From: Batkoa obscura
Taxonomy: Eukaryota > Entomophthoromycota > Entomophthoromycetes > Entomophthorales > Batkoaceae
Direction of reading: 5' to 3'
Length of the DNA stretch: 64,000 nucleotides
Assembly: GCA_030770535.1 (NCBI GenBank)
Contig: JASVEC010000002.1
Location: forward strand, 558,001 to 622,000
Shown piece by piece: positions 36,691 through 47,878 of this stretch. Below the pieces are notes generated by a model, which was not told where the DNA came from, made no database searches, and worked only from the letters and a program-made list of their open reading frames with translations. The position numbers and the translations under genes were made by a program. Every line of letters begins with the position of its first letter. The first letter of the stretch is position 1.

Positions 36691-37933
36691 TTTATAATTG
36701 TCCTCAATTCTACAAAAATTGGTTTTATAGTTGCAATTGATTGCTTTTACTACTTTACAAAAAAGTCAGCTTGTTTTGAAAAAAAATCTTAAATTTGCAA
36801 AATCTATATAAAACCTTACTAACAGTATTTGTCTATTTTTAAGGTATTGTAAGATTTAAAAATAATTAAAATCAAACGCTGAATAAAAGCTCACAAATAA
36901 TTTTAAGATTAAAGGGAATTATTTTTAACATTCAAACTATTTTTAATTTTCGAAGAAATCAAATCTGGGAAAAAATTGAGAATCTTAAAGCAGCTTGCAG
37001 TCAAATGTCATTTAATATTTTTAGTTTGTAGTTCGTTTTTTTCAATATGAATTTGTAAATTATTAAAAGCTACAGCTCTTAAATTCATATTAAAAAAAAT
37101 GAGCTACAAATTTAAAGCAACATAAACAATTAGCTGCAAGCTACTATAAGCTTAGTTAACCCATTTAATTGAAATTTTATATTTTATTTAAACATGGATT
37201 CACCTCCTCTCTTTTTCTAGATGACTAAATAATTTTAAAAGTTTAATTTTAACAAAATTGAAGGTGTTGAAACTTCAAGTGTTTTATAATGTTAAAGACA
37301 TAAACGGTGAGAAATACAAGCTTTATACTTTAGTATTATTTTATCGTTTTTTAATCATTTATTGTTTCATTCAGAATATAGTTTTTATAAAAGTACGTAC
37401 TTGATTTTTTGATAACATAGAAATCGAAAAACAAGTGGTATAAAATTAAAAAATTAATTAATATCAAAAAAATCAGAAACAATGTAACTTACTTACTTTT
37501 ACCAACCACTTGATCTTTATACTATTATATTATTTACAACATTATTCTATTTAAACAATTTAACAAAAGTAGTGATATAATATACCGATAGTAAAAAGAA
37601 GAGAATAAGCCAAAAAAATTAATAGATATAGCATGAATTAATGAAAGGGCGCGCACTAAATTTAGTAATCAATAAAAATCTAATTTAAATTTAAATTCAT
37701 TGAGCCAATAAACTGGGTTGTAAATAATTATAAATCTATATTGTAAGCAATACCTAGCCTCATGAATTAATATTTATGTATTAGCGAAGGTAAATCCACC
37801 ACAATTGCAAACTTAATACCGATATAAAGCCTCACTTTGTATATTTATAAATTAATTTTTTTCGTAAATCATTTAGTTTTTTATCTTTTCTTTTCTATAT
37901 TGTTTTTAATTAACCACAACAAATAATTCATAA

Positions 37934-38899
37934 ATGGAAGATTATTCAAATATAACACGTACAACAAGCATAATCAATTGGTGTGTATTGGTTATGTCAA
38001 TATTTTCAATGACATTAAATGGGATTATATTTCATTTAGTATTACGTAAAAAACAATGGTCATTAGATTTAAAGTTAATCTTTATGATTTCTTTAATTGA
38101 TATAACTACCAATTTATTTAACTTATTTTTCGCCATAATGGAATTAAATTTTACTTATAAGCTTTATTTAAATTATCCTTCTTATTGTCAACTAATGGGT
38201 TTTGTTGTAATTACGCTGTTGATTAGTTCTTCCTCTTTTGTTATTGCTTTATCTTTTGAAAGATATTTGATATTGTGTCATCCCAACAAACTTAATGAAA
38301 AGGTAGTATGGAGTATACCGATAATCATTATCAGTCTAGTAGTGATATTTGGAGTCATATCAGCGAGTACAGGACAATATATAATATCAAGTGGGAAAAC
38401 ATATTGTATGCCTAACTTTAAGGGGAGTATAATTAGTATCATTTATTATTATATCCTAGCTTTTATTTCTATTATTGGCCTTCAGTTTTTAAATTATTTC
38501 TTTTTTAATGTTCTATTGAAAAGAAATCAATCACTAGAGCCAATGATTCGAAATAATCAAAGAAGATTAAGATTAATGAAACGGAGTCAAAATCCAAATC
38601 ATCTTGAACTAGCGTTACCAGAAATCCCTATTAGTAATCCAGAAGAAATATCAAGGAAAATTGCAATTAGAGCTATTCTCTTTCTAATCGCATATAACAT
38701 TTCTTTTTTGCCTAATCTAATTGCACTTCTGTGGGATATTATAACACAAGAGCAACGTCCATCTAGTCTTGATAACTTAACTGCAGTTACTTTACATTCC
38801 ATTGAATTATTTAATCCAATATTGGTTTTATTCCTACATTCTAAAATTAATAAGGATTTTTTTAGTTTAATGTCTAAAATCAAATCAAAGTTATTTTAA
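37934..38899 (+). CDS. Rhodopsin-like (class A) seven-TM receptor
   Basis: Single-exon protein of 321 residues with seven hydrophobic segments. Class A marks are visible: TM3 ends SFERYLILCHP (ERY in place of DRY, followed by the usual I/L-C-HP), TM2 carries LIDITTNLF with the conserved Asp, a long TM5-TM6 loop is rich in Arg/Lys (RNNQRRLRLMKRSQ), TM6 reads FLIAYNISFLP, and TM7 reads IELFNPILVLFLH (an NPxxx motif without the Tyr). Cys83 before TM3 and Cys157 in loop 2 could pair. There is a glycosylation sequon near the N-terminus (NITRT). Class A receptors are unusual in fungi outside early-diverging lineages. The gene is unrelated in sequence and structure to the five-exon receptors at 25.8-34.1 kb. 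The ligand is unknown. Confidence 0.85.
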   Translation: MEDYSNITRTTSIINWCVLVMSIFSMTLNGIIFHLVLRKKQWSLDLKLIFMISLIDITTNLFNLFFAIMELNFTYKLYLNYPSYCQLMGFVVITLLISSSSFVIALSFERYLILCHPNKLNEKVVWSIPIIIISLVVIFGVISASTGQYIISSGKTYCMPNFKGSIISIIYYYILAFISIIGLQFLNYFFFNVLLKRNQSLEPMIRNNQRRLRLMKRSQNPNHLELALPEIPISNPEEISRKIAIRAILFLIAYNISFLPNLIALLWDIITQEQRPSSLDNLTAVTLHSIELFNPILVLFLHSKINKDFFSLMSKIKSKLF

Positions 38900-40168
38900 T
38901 TTAATTAATTCCCCTCTTCCTTAATTATTAACTGTTGATTGACAAATTCATTAAACTATGTTTGATCTCTTTTTTCTCCTTTCTGTGAAATAGTTTGACA
39001 CCATACTACTTTGTTTTTAATTTTGTTAATAAATGTAACATCACAAATAAAAGTTTTTAATTATGATCTTGTTTTTTTTGAAAAGGTATAAACCTGTTTA
39101 CCTTAATACATTGCGCAATTAGTTAAATTAATTTATTAAATCAAGTATCACTGTTATTGTTTTCATACAATCCTTAAGCTTTCACCTTGACGAAAACTCA
39201 TTAAAAAATTGGTCCCTCTAAGGTCCTTTCTTTGTGTAAGAAGTGTTTTTTCTTTTACTTATTTTAAATAAGTCATTACAATAACATCACTTATTAGCTT
39301 TTGAATAGTATTTTTTAATCGATTTTTAGTTATTTATCATTATTTCCTCCCTACCCACTAATTCTTATCAACTATAACCAATTTGTTCATTTTTAAATAA
39401 AACCTTATAAACTAGAAATAGACTTAAACTACCCTCATATATAGACTAAAACCACTACAAACCTCAAGATACCCAATATTGTAATCATTAGATTTTATTC
39501 ATTCAAAATACATCATGATTTTACTATTCTATCTTAGTAAAATCCTCTTATTCTCCATATTTTATTTGTTTCTATATCCTCATTTTATTTATCTTATAGT
39601 TTATGCATCTGGGTTAAGTAAACATAACCACTGATATTAAATATTATAATTATTCTAACTTTTCCATTTTTATATCAATAAGAACAAAATGAAACTCAAA
39701 TCTATGATTTTAATACTATCTCAATTTGATTATCTATTTATGATATCAGTTTGTTTGTATACTTGAATAGTTGGTTTAAATTCAGAAATTCGTCAGGAGT
39801 AGCTTTTTGAAAAAGTAGAAAGCATTCTCAAAGATTCTTTATCTTTCATAAAGCTAAGAAATCAAGGTGATAGCCACATTGACTGTGCTTTTTAGAAAGA
39901 TATCCATTGACTTTTAATGACTGTAGGTTTAAGTAAGACTTATAATTTAAACTAAACTATAAACGATGAGCTATTTATGAGATGCAAGGGTTGGTAAAGA
40001 AAATTAGGCTTTGATAATTTTCAGAAAAACAATGGTAGAAGCCATGAGTGTTTAACTGGGCTAGTCTTAAACAAAAGATTAAAGGGATAGTAATGATAGA
40101 ATCATTCATATCAAACAGGTTTTAATGTCTCCAGTTATTAGGGATAGCAGTAAAAAATATAATTCAAT
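38900..40168. other. Intergenic
   Basis: Nothing recognised between the receptor and tRNA-Met. Confidence 0.5.
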
Positions 40169-40240
40169 GCTCCCTGTGGGGATCGAACCCACGACCTTGA
40201 GATTATGAGACTCACGCGCTGCCAGCTGCGCCAAAGAAGC
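40169..40240 (-). tRNA. tRNA-Met (CAT), elongator type
   Basis: 72 nt on the minus strand. Acceptor GCTTCTT/AGGGAGC pairs with G-T wobbles, the D arm is GCGCAGCTGGCAGCGC, the anticodon loop CTCATAA has CAT, and the T arm is GTGGG-TTCGATC-CCCAC. The A1-U72 pair and initiator-type GGG-CCC anticodon stem are absent, so it is an elongator. Confidence 0.93.
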
Positions 40241-41119
40241 TTATCTTGTTCATATAAAATTTAAATATATTTGCACCAAAACTCGGATAAATTAACCGAT
40301 TTATTTTGAATCCAACTATTAATGAATTAAAATTTCCTTAAAATGTAAATATATTTTTTATATTGAATTAGATTATATGAAGAAAGAGTTTAATTTAATG
40401 AAATTTTACAAGAATGTAAAATTGTTAATTTAAATCAAAAGGAGTGGATAATAATGTTGATTGTTTAATTTATAAGCATTGGATTGTTATGTAAATTTCT
40501 TAAAACAAACTTATGATATTCAAATAATAAATTTGTCTGTTATTATAGTATTAAAGATATATAGTTAGCTTAATCTTTAGTATCTCATTGGTCATTTATT
40601 GCTATCAATACTAATAGTAATAAATTATTAATACTAATTAAATAATAGATTTAGGTCAAGTAAAAAAGATCAAAAAATCGAAGTAGCCAAGTCTACAGGC
40701 AAATTTTCTAGTAAAATCCACAATTGTTTTATTTCCTTATTTTATTTTAGCCTTTCTGCATCAACAATTATTTGTTTTGAAGCACTTCGAAACTTTAGCT
40801 ATGAAATAATAATTCAATCTTAAATTGCTTTTTAGCTAACAATAATTATCATAGATAAACTCAAGTTATTTACCAAAATTAATTATATTATAAAATTAGT
40901 CCGAAACAAAGCTTACATAGATTGAAAATCAATACTAAACTAAGAACTTCTAAGTCTAAACCATAGATATCGAATCATAAAAAATTATAAAACAGGTATA
41001 TAAATACTCCCTCTTAATCAATCTACTGGAGATTAACAATTCACAAGCTTTAAATCTCAAATAATTACTTTGATAGTATTATTTTTTTGCTATTTTACTA
41101 CCGATTTAACAATACAACA
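40241..41119. other. Intergenic and promoter region
   Basis: AT-rich upstream region of the small secreted peptide gene. TATATAAATA at 40997-41006 is the only element picked out. Confidence 0.5.
40997..41006 (+). promoter_or_regulatory. TATA box of small secreted peptide gene
   Basis: TATATAAATA followed by a C/T-rich stretch, 114 bp before the ATG at 41120. The spacing equals that of receptor genes 1 and 3. Confidence 0.45.
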
Positions 41120-41254
41120 ATGAAATTGTATTTCTTGCTATTTACTTTATTTCTATGTACAATATTAAGTATGCCATTAAAACTACCTTATATACCTATG
41201 TTACCATTGCCCCATCCTGCTTTCCTTAGTGCCCTCAAACCACAACAAACCTAA
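41120..41254 (+). CDS. Small secreted peptide (44 aa)
   Basis: ATG to TAA gives MKLYFLLFTLFLCTILSMPL, then KLPYIPMLPLPHPAFLSALK and PQQT. The first 18 residues are a textbook signal peptide (Lys2, hydrophobic core, small-residue SM cleavage zone). The mature part would be about 26 residues, Pro-rich and Cys-free. It has a TATA box at a sensible distance. No family is recognised. Pro-rich short secreted peptides can be pheromones, effectors or wall-associated peptides, but nothing here decides. It is too short for routine gene callers, so it could be missed or, less likely, be chance. Confidence 0.55.
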   Translation: MKLYFLLFTLFLCTILSMPLKLPYIPMLPLPHPAFLSALKPQQT

Positions 41255-41460
41255 ATTATAATAGTAATTAACGTAGGTTTTATTGTTTTATCATTTTTGA
41301 CTATTTACCTATACGAAAGATTTAGTTTATCCAAGACAATGAAAGGCTTAAAAGATAATTATCTTTTAATCATTTTTTATTTATTTCCTATATTAATTTT
41401 TCTTCTGTAATAAAAAAAAGTTTAAATTTTATCTTCAGCTTTATTTTTATTTATTTAAAA

Positions 41461-42231
41461 TTAAAAAATACTCAATAATATACAAACTGCTACTACTCCA
41501 AAATTCATTGAACTCCTTTCAGATGATGAATTAACCACTGTAGTAGATAGGCCTCCCCCACTACGACTTAAAATATACGCTCCGTAAGTCGTATAACCAA
41601 CTGTTTCTCCATTAGTTGCTGAATTTCTAGATTGGTTGCTACTTGGTGACGATGAGGAAGCTGGTACATTACTTGTAACAATAACGCCTCCATTCCCTCC
41701 ATTACTATTAGTGGTAGTAGTAGCTGAAGTATTATCGCTATTATTATTACCGTTGTTATCAACAGTGGAAGTAATCGTAGTAACACCATTGTTACTATTA
41801 TCATTATTATTGTTGACATTATTCGATCCTGATGTAGACGTTGCAGTAGGATTATTAGATTCATTATTACTATTAGAAGCCGGAATTATAGAAGTAACTG
41901 TAGTAGTGGGGACGCCAACAGTAGGAGTATTACTATTTCCATCTACAACTACAACACTGGTTATAGTATTGGTTACCACATCATTAGAACTAGAATTAGA
42001 ATTAGAAGTGCCATTAGATGAATTATTTGAATTTCCTCCACTTTGACTATCGGTAGATACATCTGGGTTAGAAATTGAAAAATCTTTAATACATTGACCT
42101 ATACAGGTGAAATAAAATTTGGATGGACATTTTTGAATACATTCAGTTAATTTAGTAACAAATTGTTGAGCATTGAGTTGAATACAAAATAAGAGTAACA
42201 ATAGTATACTCAATTTTGGTAGAAGTTGCAT
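41461..42231 (-). CDS. Secreted Ser/Thr/Asn-rich GPI-type cell-surface protein
   Basis: Single-exon protein of 256 residues. It has an N-terminal signal peptide (LSILLLLLFCIQLNAQ), then a small domain with four Cys in ECIQKCPSKFYFTCIGQCIK (C-x3-C-x7-C-x3-C spacing). About 150 residues rich in Ser, Thr and Asn follow, with two TxTSVVVV/TVTSII-like repeats, likely heavily O-glycosylated. The end is hydrophobic (FGVVAVCILLSIF) after SSSERSSMN, a plausible GPI omega site. Such proteins are usually wall- or membrane-anchored. The Cys pattern is not one I can assign to a named domain (CFEM has eight Cys). The C-x3-C-x7-C-x3-C motif is helical-hairpin-like. Confidence 0.82.
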   Translation of the reverse strand: MQLLPKLSILLLLLFCIQLNAQQFVTKLTECIQKCPSKFYFTCIGQCIKDFSISNPDVSTDSQSGGNSNNSSNGTSNSNSSSNDVVTNTITSVVVVDGNSNTPTVGVPTTTVTSIIPASNSNNESNNPTATSTSGSNNVNNNNDNSNNGVTTITSTVDNNGNNNSDNTSATTTTNSNGGNGGVIVTSNVPASSSSPSSNQSRNSATNGETVGYTTYGAYILSRSGGGLSTTVVNSSSERSSMNFGVVAVCILLSIF

Positions 42232-42723
42232 GTTTTATTTAAAAAAATATTATCAAGTTGTATTATGAAGTCTTTATTTAAATCTTTTTTTAAATACTAT
42301 CCTCGATTATTTGTTTATTATAAAAAGCCTCAGTGTCATTTTGAAATGCCATTATGACTTAATGTTCATTATTTAATAGACTTTAAAGCCATTTTTAGAA
42401 TCTTAAAGTGGAATTGTCTTATTTATGAATATAAAAATGATGTTAGAATTAATAATAAGTTTATAAATATCAAGAATTAATCCAAAAGACCAACTTCGTT
42501 TGTGTTGTTTAATATAAATCTAGAGACTTTTTATATTTATTTTGTTTAATAATTTTCTTTTTACATAATACTCTTATCTAAAGCGACTTTGTTAGGAAAA
42601 GAATAATTCATAATTTGGAATTCTTTAATAGGAATCTTTGCACTTTTAAGAGAACTGATACAAAATAGCTTTAGTAAACTTTCTCACTTCCAATTTTATT
42701 ATAGTTTTTTAAACTAATCTATT

Positions 42724-43239
42724 TTAAATTATTATTTTAATGTTGAATTGAATAGGGTAGATTCAGATATAGAAAAAAGAAAAAACAATACCAACTTTAA
42801 TAACGATTATGAAAGTAATTTGACATTTTCTAAATTAATAAAAGTCATTATACTTATAGTAATTATATATCAGCAATTTTATTTTAATTAGAATTTAAAT
42901 CATTTAGTCAACTTTAATAAAAATATTAAAAACTCATTTTATCTTTTTGTCGATACTGCTAATTTTAACTTCGTCAATAGAACACTTTTTATTCAATAAA
43001 TACCAGTAGTGTATATACCATATTATAAAAACTAGATCAATTTGATATAATTTAGAATACCAATGTTAATATAAATTTGTTGATATATAATTACTATAAG
43101 TATAGTGACTTTTATTAATTTAGAAAATGTCAAATTACTTTCATAATCGTTATTAAAGTTGGTATTGTTTTTTCTTTTTTCTATATCTGAATCTACCCTA
43201 TTCAATTCAACATTAGAATGACAATTTAAAATAGGTTAG
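42724..43239. repeat. Long inverted repeat (foldback MITE)
   Basis: The left arm 42724-42876 and right arm 43078-43239 are nearly perfect reverse complements (for example ataacgattatgaaagtaat against attactttcataatcgttat), with a roughly 200-nt AT-rich centre. TTTAAA borders both ends and could be the target duplication, although it is itself palindromic. The structure is that of a foldback or long-TIR MITE. No open frame is present. It lies between the GPI-type protein and the receptor pseudogene. Confidence 0.8.
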
Positions 43240-43424
43240 TTTAAATGAAATGAATAAATAAGTATATATACTTTTATCTTTTGAATTGCTACTATTTTTC
43301 TTTTTGATTCTATAATAGACAACTAAACTCGATTATGAACAGTAGAGTTACAACAAGAAGCTACAAAATTTAATGCGCCTAAAATGGATAGATAGTAGTT
43401 CAGTTATCTAAAAAAAGCACTTGA

Positions 43425-44290
43425 TTTGGTATTAAAATCATGATGTAATTACAATATAATTCCAGTGAAGTTGGTGATTTCTATAGCTATCGTATATAAT
43501 AGTCTAAACTATTAATTGTTTAAAATAGAAATAAACAAATATATCCTATAACCTAATGCTTCTATAGCTTTTATAGCTTTAGTTGAATTTTCTTGGTCCA
43601 CGCTTAGTTTACAACAATCAACTAAAATAGCTTTTCGGTCCAGCTTCAAAAATAGGATGACAATAGCAACTATAAGATATACAAGTGTAATTACATGTCG
43701 TACTTAGTTTGCAAATATATTGAATATTGTAGCCTGAAAATTACCTGTAACAGCTTTGGAGATATAATATCCGTAGCAACTACTGTAATCTAATATACCT
43801 AGAGTTGATTTTGTAATCTGATAATATTAATATGAAAACATTCTAATTACCAAGTGGTGGAATTGTAATAAGAATGATGGCTAAGATAGGAGTTATCAAA
43901 TATACAGCTTTAATTTCCTTAGTAATTGAGATATTATGAATGAAGACGAGCTGTAGGTTTACAGCAATTGGTATATTTATAAAAAGATAGGACAACTTGA
44001 ATGCTAAAAATGACCATATAATAGATGTGAATATTGAACTCATACTCTTTACAAATGGACCACGCTGCAATAGTGCAGTATATAATCAAAGATCGTAAAC
44101 TGCTATTGCAGTTTGTAATCTTAATAAAACTTGATTTACTACTTTATAATAATAAATAGCTAGTGATAAATTCAACATAACTACTCTGGACAAGGTATTG
44201 GATAGACTCATATTATGGTCATAAATGAAATTATAAGCAATTCCAAGGGACCAGAAATATAAAATAGCCTTGGAACGTTTTTTTTAAAAA
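43425..44290 (-). pseudogene. Seven-TM receptor pseudogene (family of 25.8-34.1 kb)
   Basis: Read on the minus strand, all four upstream exon blocks of the receptor family can be followed. The TM1 block near 44270 reads FYISGPLELLIISFM. Exon 2 at about 44190-43850 reads VLLRLQTAIAVYD, then AVNLQLVFIHNISITKEI and PPLGN. Exon 3 near 43790-43545 reads CYGYYI, IVAIVILFLKLDRKAILVD and KAIEALGYR. An exon 4 trace near 43500-43430 has a HDFNTK-like match. Exon 2 and exon 3 contain in-frame stops and the first 5' splice site has lost GT. The tail exon is not visible. It is a decayed fourth member about 9 kb from gene 3 and in the opposite orientation. Confidence 0.75.
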
Positions 44291-45761
44291 TTCTTCAAAT
44301 GAAGTAGTTGCTGTTTTTCTCTTTAGTTTTTTTCTGTTTTTCTTCTTCTATACCTTATGTTTTTGTTAATTTTTATTCATGTTCTATTATATAATTAGGA
44401 TATAATTAAATCGTTTTAATTTATTTAAAAGCTATAGTCCCCTATCTTCGAATTTTAAAATTTCTGCAATTAAATTATAGTTTGCTATTATTTATATGAC
44501 TAATTTTAATGTCAATATATGTTTGAAGTAAAGTAAGTTGTATATATTTGTTTTAAAATTTTAAATTCTAGATATGACGGTATTATATATAATTCAAAAA
44601 AGCTTCAAAATTTTTATACTCAGTGGTGTAACAACTGATAAGTTAATATAAAATAATACAAAATAACCTTGATATTTAGTTAATGTTAGTAGAAAATTTC
44701 AAAATCTCCCCAATATATAATGATGAATGTAAATTTGGTTATGTTTATTAGTGTATTTGAATAAAAAAATTAATGATGTGTTTTATTTATTTTATTACTC
44801 TAAATATAGAATGATTTTACAATATTAAATCAAATAACAAATTCAAAATATTAAGTATAAATTAAGATATCCAAATATTTAAATAAGTTTAAAACCTGGT
44901 TAAAATAAGAAATAAAATTCACTAATTTCATATCTTTGTTCATTTGCTATCTGAGATAAATTTTTAAAAAGTATTAAAATTGGACAAAAAAAACGTTTCA
45001 TGAGTTAACTATTTTAAAATTGAACAAAAAAAGTTTACTTTTCTATAAATTTAGTTCTAAATTTATAATATTTGTTAAATCAAAATTAAACAAAGCTTAA
45101 GCCAAGTTTTTGAATCAATTCATACATATTATTTTTAACATTGTAAAGTTAGTCATTTTTAATATTTGAATATCAAAATATTAATTTAAAAAGGCTATCA
45201 CTTATACTTGTGATCAATAATAAACAAAACCCCACATCAATTAAAGTGTAAAACTCAAATGGGATAAATTTTCAATGAATATGCTAAAGTAAGGAATTAC
45301 ATTTTTTACATATTGAAAGTTCCATATATTACAATTATAAAAAAAATACTCAATAGATCAAAAAATAGGCTCCTTTGGAGCCAATTGATTCAATTGAAGT
45401 ATTTAAAATAGAAAAAAAGTTAATAATGAAATAATATTAATGAAAAAACGTCCGTAAAAAAATAGGAAATTAAAAGGGTGAATAATTGAGATCGGAGGAA
45501 TGGGTCATGAGCCAATCATTAACCCAACTCAAGAATTGGAGGTTTTATTTATTGGTTATTAAAAACGTTAATTTTTGAGAACTTATTTAATTAAATGGTG
45601 TTTTTAAATTTAACTGAAAAATAACTAATTTATTAAGTTCCAATTATTGTTTTTTTTAATATTTTATCTCTTTTTTACTTCCATTTTCATTTTTGTTGGA
45701 ATTACAACAATCATTATTAGCAATTAACTTACTTTAATTAACACATATTATTAATTCCATT
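44291..45761. other. Intergenic
   Basis: AT-rich DNA with no recognised feature. Confidence 0.5.
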
Positions 45762-47591
45762 ATGATAGCCTCGAGTAATAATAATTTATTACAACAAACG
45801 GAGAGTATTAAGCATGATATAGAAAAAGAAGTATTACAAAATAATAACAATGGGTTTTCAAAGGAAGAGTTATTGACAATTGAGTTAGATAAAGCTATTA
45901 AAAATAACACCGATATTAATTTACAATTTGATTTTTTAAAAAAGGTAAATTTTGTTTTACTTTAGTTTTTATTTGAATATTTTATTTTTATTTTATTTTT
46001 ATTAGAAATATTCGGGTTTACAAGAAGAATTAAATAATGCTTTAGAGGCTCAAAGTAAACTAGAGAAACAGTTTTATAAATTGGAAGCCGAGTTGGATTT
46101 AAGTAAAGAAGCGGAGTTAGAAAATAATAAAAAAATCCGAGAAATGGAAGTTAAGTTAACAAATGAAGTAAGTGGTTAATTTTTATATCATTTACAATTA
46201 TTTATTATTTATAAAAAAAGACCAAATCCTTTGAACAAGATAAAACCAAATTTTCACAACGAGAAGAACACTTAAAAGAACAATTAAAAAATCTCCATAA
46301 TCAATATAAAGAAAAATTAGCCAATAATTCCACCTCACCACGACCCACACGTACACGTTCAGTCTCAGTCAATTTTATACCCAGTAATTTTGGTCATTTT
46401 AATGAGCCAGAAGAAGAAGAAATCAATAATAAAGATCCCTCTGATCGTACCGAAGCTTCCTTAGTACATGAAAATAAAGTAGCTAATCGAACAATACGCC
46501 AACAGTTAAAAGAAATAGGGGAGTTAAAAGGAACAGTTAAACAATTAAATCAACAAGCTGTTGAGCAAAAAGAATTATATATTAAACAAATTAGTACTTT
46601 AAAAGAGGAAGTACAACAGTTGGTTTTATCTAATAACAAACTATTAGAAGATAATGAATCGTATCAATTTTTGTTACAAGAAAAAACATTAAAGGGCCAG
46701 TTTTCTTTAAATCAATTTGATTCCACTCCAAATTTACAACCTCAAGAATTATTTAATAATACATCCAATTCCAATAATAGTTTAGGTGCTAATTTAGGTA
46801 CTGCCTTAAGTAATATTGATTCAGATGAAGAAGAAGATAGTGATATTAAATTTATTAATTCAAGTAATCAACAAAAAGATGAATTGAAATTCCTCAAGGA
46901 CGAAAACAAAGCATTAACTTTGTATATTACCAAAATATTAGCCAAAATTATGAGTAATCCAGTATTAGCGGATGCTATTACTAATAATGCGGATACTATA
47001 TCAACTAAAGAAAGTAAAGAAATTTTACCTGGGAATAGTATCAAATCCAAAGAGGTTAAAGAAAACAAAGAATCTAAAGATACAAAATCTAAAGAAGCTA
47101 CTACTAATAAAAATAACATTAGTCGATTTTCTTTCTTTTCCCCTACCTTTACAGCACAAACACCACCCACCAATTTATCTGTCACAGCTAATTCTGCTAA
47201 CCCAGGAAGAGTTTCTTTTGATTTACCTAAACCCAATAGAGAAGAACATTTAAAACCCAGTCGAAATTCAACTGATAGTATTGACCTTACTCGAGAACCA
47301 TTAACAATGATACGAGAAGAAAGTAAACAAAGTGTTAAAGGAAAAGAAAATGGTGTACGTACTAGAAGGGCAAAATCTATGTCAGTTAGTAGTATTAATT
47401 CAAATTTGGATGGGGAAAAAGGAGAAAATTTGACAAGTCCTAGTATCTTTAGTTTTAGAACTGCATTTAAGAGGATTGCCGTTCCTTGGAAACAAAGTAA
47501 TAGTAAATTGAGTGGCTCAGATGGTGAAGGACATAATGTTGAGGTTAATAAGGAAAGTACCAATAATAAGGAAAAGGATACTCCTGAGTAA
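45762..47591 (+). CDS. Coiled-coil protein, fungal, unknown function
   Basis: Three exons (45762-45944, 46006-46167, 46221-47591) give 571 residues. Coiled coils span about 45-165 and 215-300 (LQEELNNALEAQSKLEKQFY, KEIGELKGTVKQLNQQA, KQISTLKEEVQQL). A Ser/Arg segment SPRPTRTRSVSVNFIPSNFG sits between. A conserved-looking DNESYQFLLQEKTLKGQF follows; I recall this ESYQ-LL-EKT-GxF phrase from a widespread fungal coiled-coil family of unknown role. The C-terminal third is disordered, Lys/Ser-rich, with RTRRAKSMSVSSI, a probable kinase site, and FRTAFKRIAVPWK near the end. It could be a scaffold at membranes or microtubules, but no function is assigned. Confidence 0.8.
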
Positions 47592-47878
47592 AGAATTAAG
47601 TGAAAGTTTTATTTCTTATACGATCCCAGTTTTTTTTTTGTTATTTTACATCTTAAAGTTTAATTACGATCTATCTCTTCTTTTTTTATTCTATTTTCAT
47701 ATTTCATTATTAAAATTTTATAAATTGAATATCAGCCTTTTTTTTGAAATATTTATTCTTGAATTTTTTAATATGATTTAATCTTGATATCGTATTTGAA
47801 ATAAAAAATTAATAAATATAAATATTAGCTTATTTTATTTCAATTTCAATTTGAATCAAAAAATCAAAAACAAACAAA

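Larger units (their letters stand above)
34097..37933. other. Intergenic with three MITEs
   Basis: 3.8 kb of AT-rich DNA holding MITE copies at 36054-36158, 36333-36436 and 36606-36690. No gene was recognised. Confidence 0.5.

Noticed and set aside
37786-37830. ggtaaatccaccacaattgc, resembling the P-loop exon of the glycerate kinase
   Set aside because: Only about 13 bases match and no frame or further motif follows; probably chance.
41636-42046. Plus-strand open frame of 136 residues, Leu/Val-rich
   Set aside because: It is the antisense shadow of the Ser/Thr/Asn-rich GPI-type protein; codon repeats on the other strand explain it.
46868-47563. Minus-strand 231-residue frame
   Set aside because: Antisense to the last exon of the coiled-coil protein; Leu-rich shadow composition without motifs.
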